From Deltaproteobacteria bacterium TMED58 (GTDB lineage: Bacteria > Desulfobacterota_D > UBA1144): a DNA stretch of 19,654 bases. The position numbers and the translations under genes were made by a program. The stretch spans positions 38,850 through 58,503 of the forward strand of contig NHDL02000006.1 in the NCBI GenBank assembly GCA_002167555.2, given 5' to 3'. Below, in pieces: positions 18,806-19,654 of the stretch. The notes below the pieces were generated by a model. It searched no databases and was not told the DNA's origin. It saw only the letters and a program-made list of their open reading frames with translations. The number at the start of each line of letters is the position of its first letter. The stretch's first letter is position 1.

Positions 18806-19654
18806 CTAAAAATCTCTCCTAATCAATGATTCAAGATTTTTATTTAATATTAAGAAGGATGGTATAAAAGATGAAATAAGAACTGCTAAAATTGAGAGAA
18901 GGCTAATTAGGACAAAATATTCGGCTGAAAACAATATGGGGAATCCCTCTATTTGATAGAATGTAATATCAATAGCTAGGCTATCTATTATCTGTTTTTC
19001 AATTATGAGGTAAATTAAAAGTCCGGACATAATAACTCCAATCAAAGTGCCTACTACTCCTAGAAACAGGCCAATTAAAGTAAATATTATTATCAAATTG
19101 TTTTTACTCGCACCAAGCAAGACAAGTGAGCCGATTTCAGTCTTCTTTTCGGATATAAAGCTTACGATATTGGAATAAATATTTGTTGCTGATAAAATTA
19201 TCAAGAACATTAAAAATATTCCAATTGATAGCCTTTCTAGTTCCATAAGACTAAAAAAACTTTTATTTAAGGTTTGCCAATCAACTGTCTTAAATTTTAG
19301 TTCTGGATATTTAGCAATTATAATTTCAATTATTCTTTTTGATTCGTAAGGATTTTTCAAATAGACCTCATAGAATTCCCCGCGAGTGAGGCCTAATTCG
19401 TTTTTAAACCTATTTTTTATATAAATTCTGTCAATATTATTGGATGGTAAATTATTAATGTTTGAAACATAGAGGTTAACTTTTTTTATTTTAGGTTTTT
19501 TACTACTAAAATCGGGAGCAATAATCTTGATATTTGACCCTTCTGATAGACTATATTTTCTTGAAAAGTCTTTGTTGATTACAACAGGATACTTGTTTCC
19601 TTTAGTAGTCGCCAAGTATAATTGATCACTTTCTAGGTAATCAAAACCTTTAAT
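18806..19654 (-). CDS. LolC/LolE-family lipoprotein-releasing permease (5' end outside window)
   Basis: The open frame continues without a stop to the window edge, so the N-terminus (first membrane helix and part of the periplasmic domain) is missing; 282 residues remain. The visible part is the end of the MacB-like periplasmic domain (YPVVINKDFSRKYSLSEG), then three membrane segments at about residues 143-167, 186-218 and 244-269 of this fragment. The cytoplasmic loop KKTEIGSLVLLGAS, between the first two, is the FtsX-family coupling helix. It ends LESLIRRDF, like the LolC/LolE tail. LolC and LolE cannot be told apart; organisms with one such gene use a homodimer called LolF. A TTG codon at 19613-19615 is internal, not a start. 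Confidence 0.85.
   Translation of the reverse strand: MKGFDYLESDQLYLATTKGNKYPVVINKDFSRKYSLSEGSNIKIIAPDFSSKKPKIKKVNLYVSNINNLPSNNIDRIYIKNRFKNELGLTRGEFYEVYLKNPYESKRIIEIIIAKYPELKFKTVDWQTLNKSFFSLMELERLSIGIFLMFLIILSATNIYSNIVSFISEKKTEIGSLVLLGASKNNLIIIFTLIGLFLGVVGTLIGVIMSGLLIYLIIEKQIIDSLAIDITFYQIEGFPILFSAEYFVLISLLSILAVLISSFIPSFLILNKNLESLIRRDF

Noticed and set aside
18806-19615. A complete permease gene starting at TTG 19615
   Set aside because: The reading frame stays open and family-like upstream of this codon to the window edge, so the gene is truncated by the window.

Overview
This is an AT-rich (about one-third G+C by eye), tightly packed housekeeping segment from a diderm (Gram-negative-type) bacterium. 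Every supported gene, 19 protein genes and 5 tRNA genes, lies on the minus strand, so the functional reading order runs from high to low coordinates. Intergenic gaps are mostly under 65 bp, and several genes overlap by 1-20 bp. BamA, Skp and Lol genes show an outer membrane. The succinate dehydrogenase is the three-subunit, five-helix type-B form. Together with an E. coli-type NADP isocitrate dehydrogenase and an LDH-like malate dehydrogenase, this argues against a typical alpha- or gammaproteobacterium. It fits a streamlined marine lineage of the broad deltaproteobacterial, Bdellovibrionota, SAR324 or Marinimicrobia kind; that placement is low-confidence inference.

Layout in transcription order: (1) Envelope block, 19654-14829: a 5'-truncated lolC/lolE-type permease, lolD, bamA, skp and fabZ. 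The lpxD and lpxA genes that often accompany skp and fabZ are absent. (2) tRNA and ribosome block, 14814-14161: a strong promoter drives tRNA-Thr(UGU), tRNA-Tyr, tRNA-Gly(UCC) and tRNA-Thr(GGU). The small rpmG gene (L33) and tRNA-Trp follow. This is the widespread 'Thr-Tyr-Gly-Thr-tuf-(rpmG)-Trp-secE' scaffold, but tuf and secE/nusG are missing. The rpmG stop codon runs two bases into tRNA-Trp. (3) TCA-cycle block, 14105-4572: acnA, icd, mdh, sdhC, sdhA, sdhB and sucC. It covers most steps from citrate to 2-oxoglutarate and from succinyl-CoA to oxaloacetate. sucD, the obligate partner of sucC, is not next to it. (4) Chaperone block, 4507-1: dnaK, then rpmE (L31 type B), a gamma-carbonic-anhydrase-family gene and a Ppx/GppA gene, then grpE and the start of dnaJ. 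The DnaK machine genes are thus split by three unrelated genes.

I see no mobile element, CRISPR array, phage gene, toxin-antitoxin pair or defence system, and no wholly novel system. The points most worth a second look are local: the rpmG/tRNA-Trp overlap, a possible leaderless rpmE transcript, the lost partners (sucD, tuf, secE, lpxD), the split chaperone operon and an unusually long GrpE N-terminus. No stretch over 300 bp lacks a gene.
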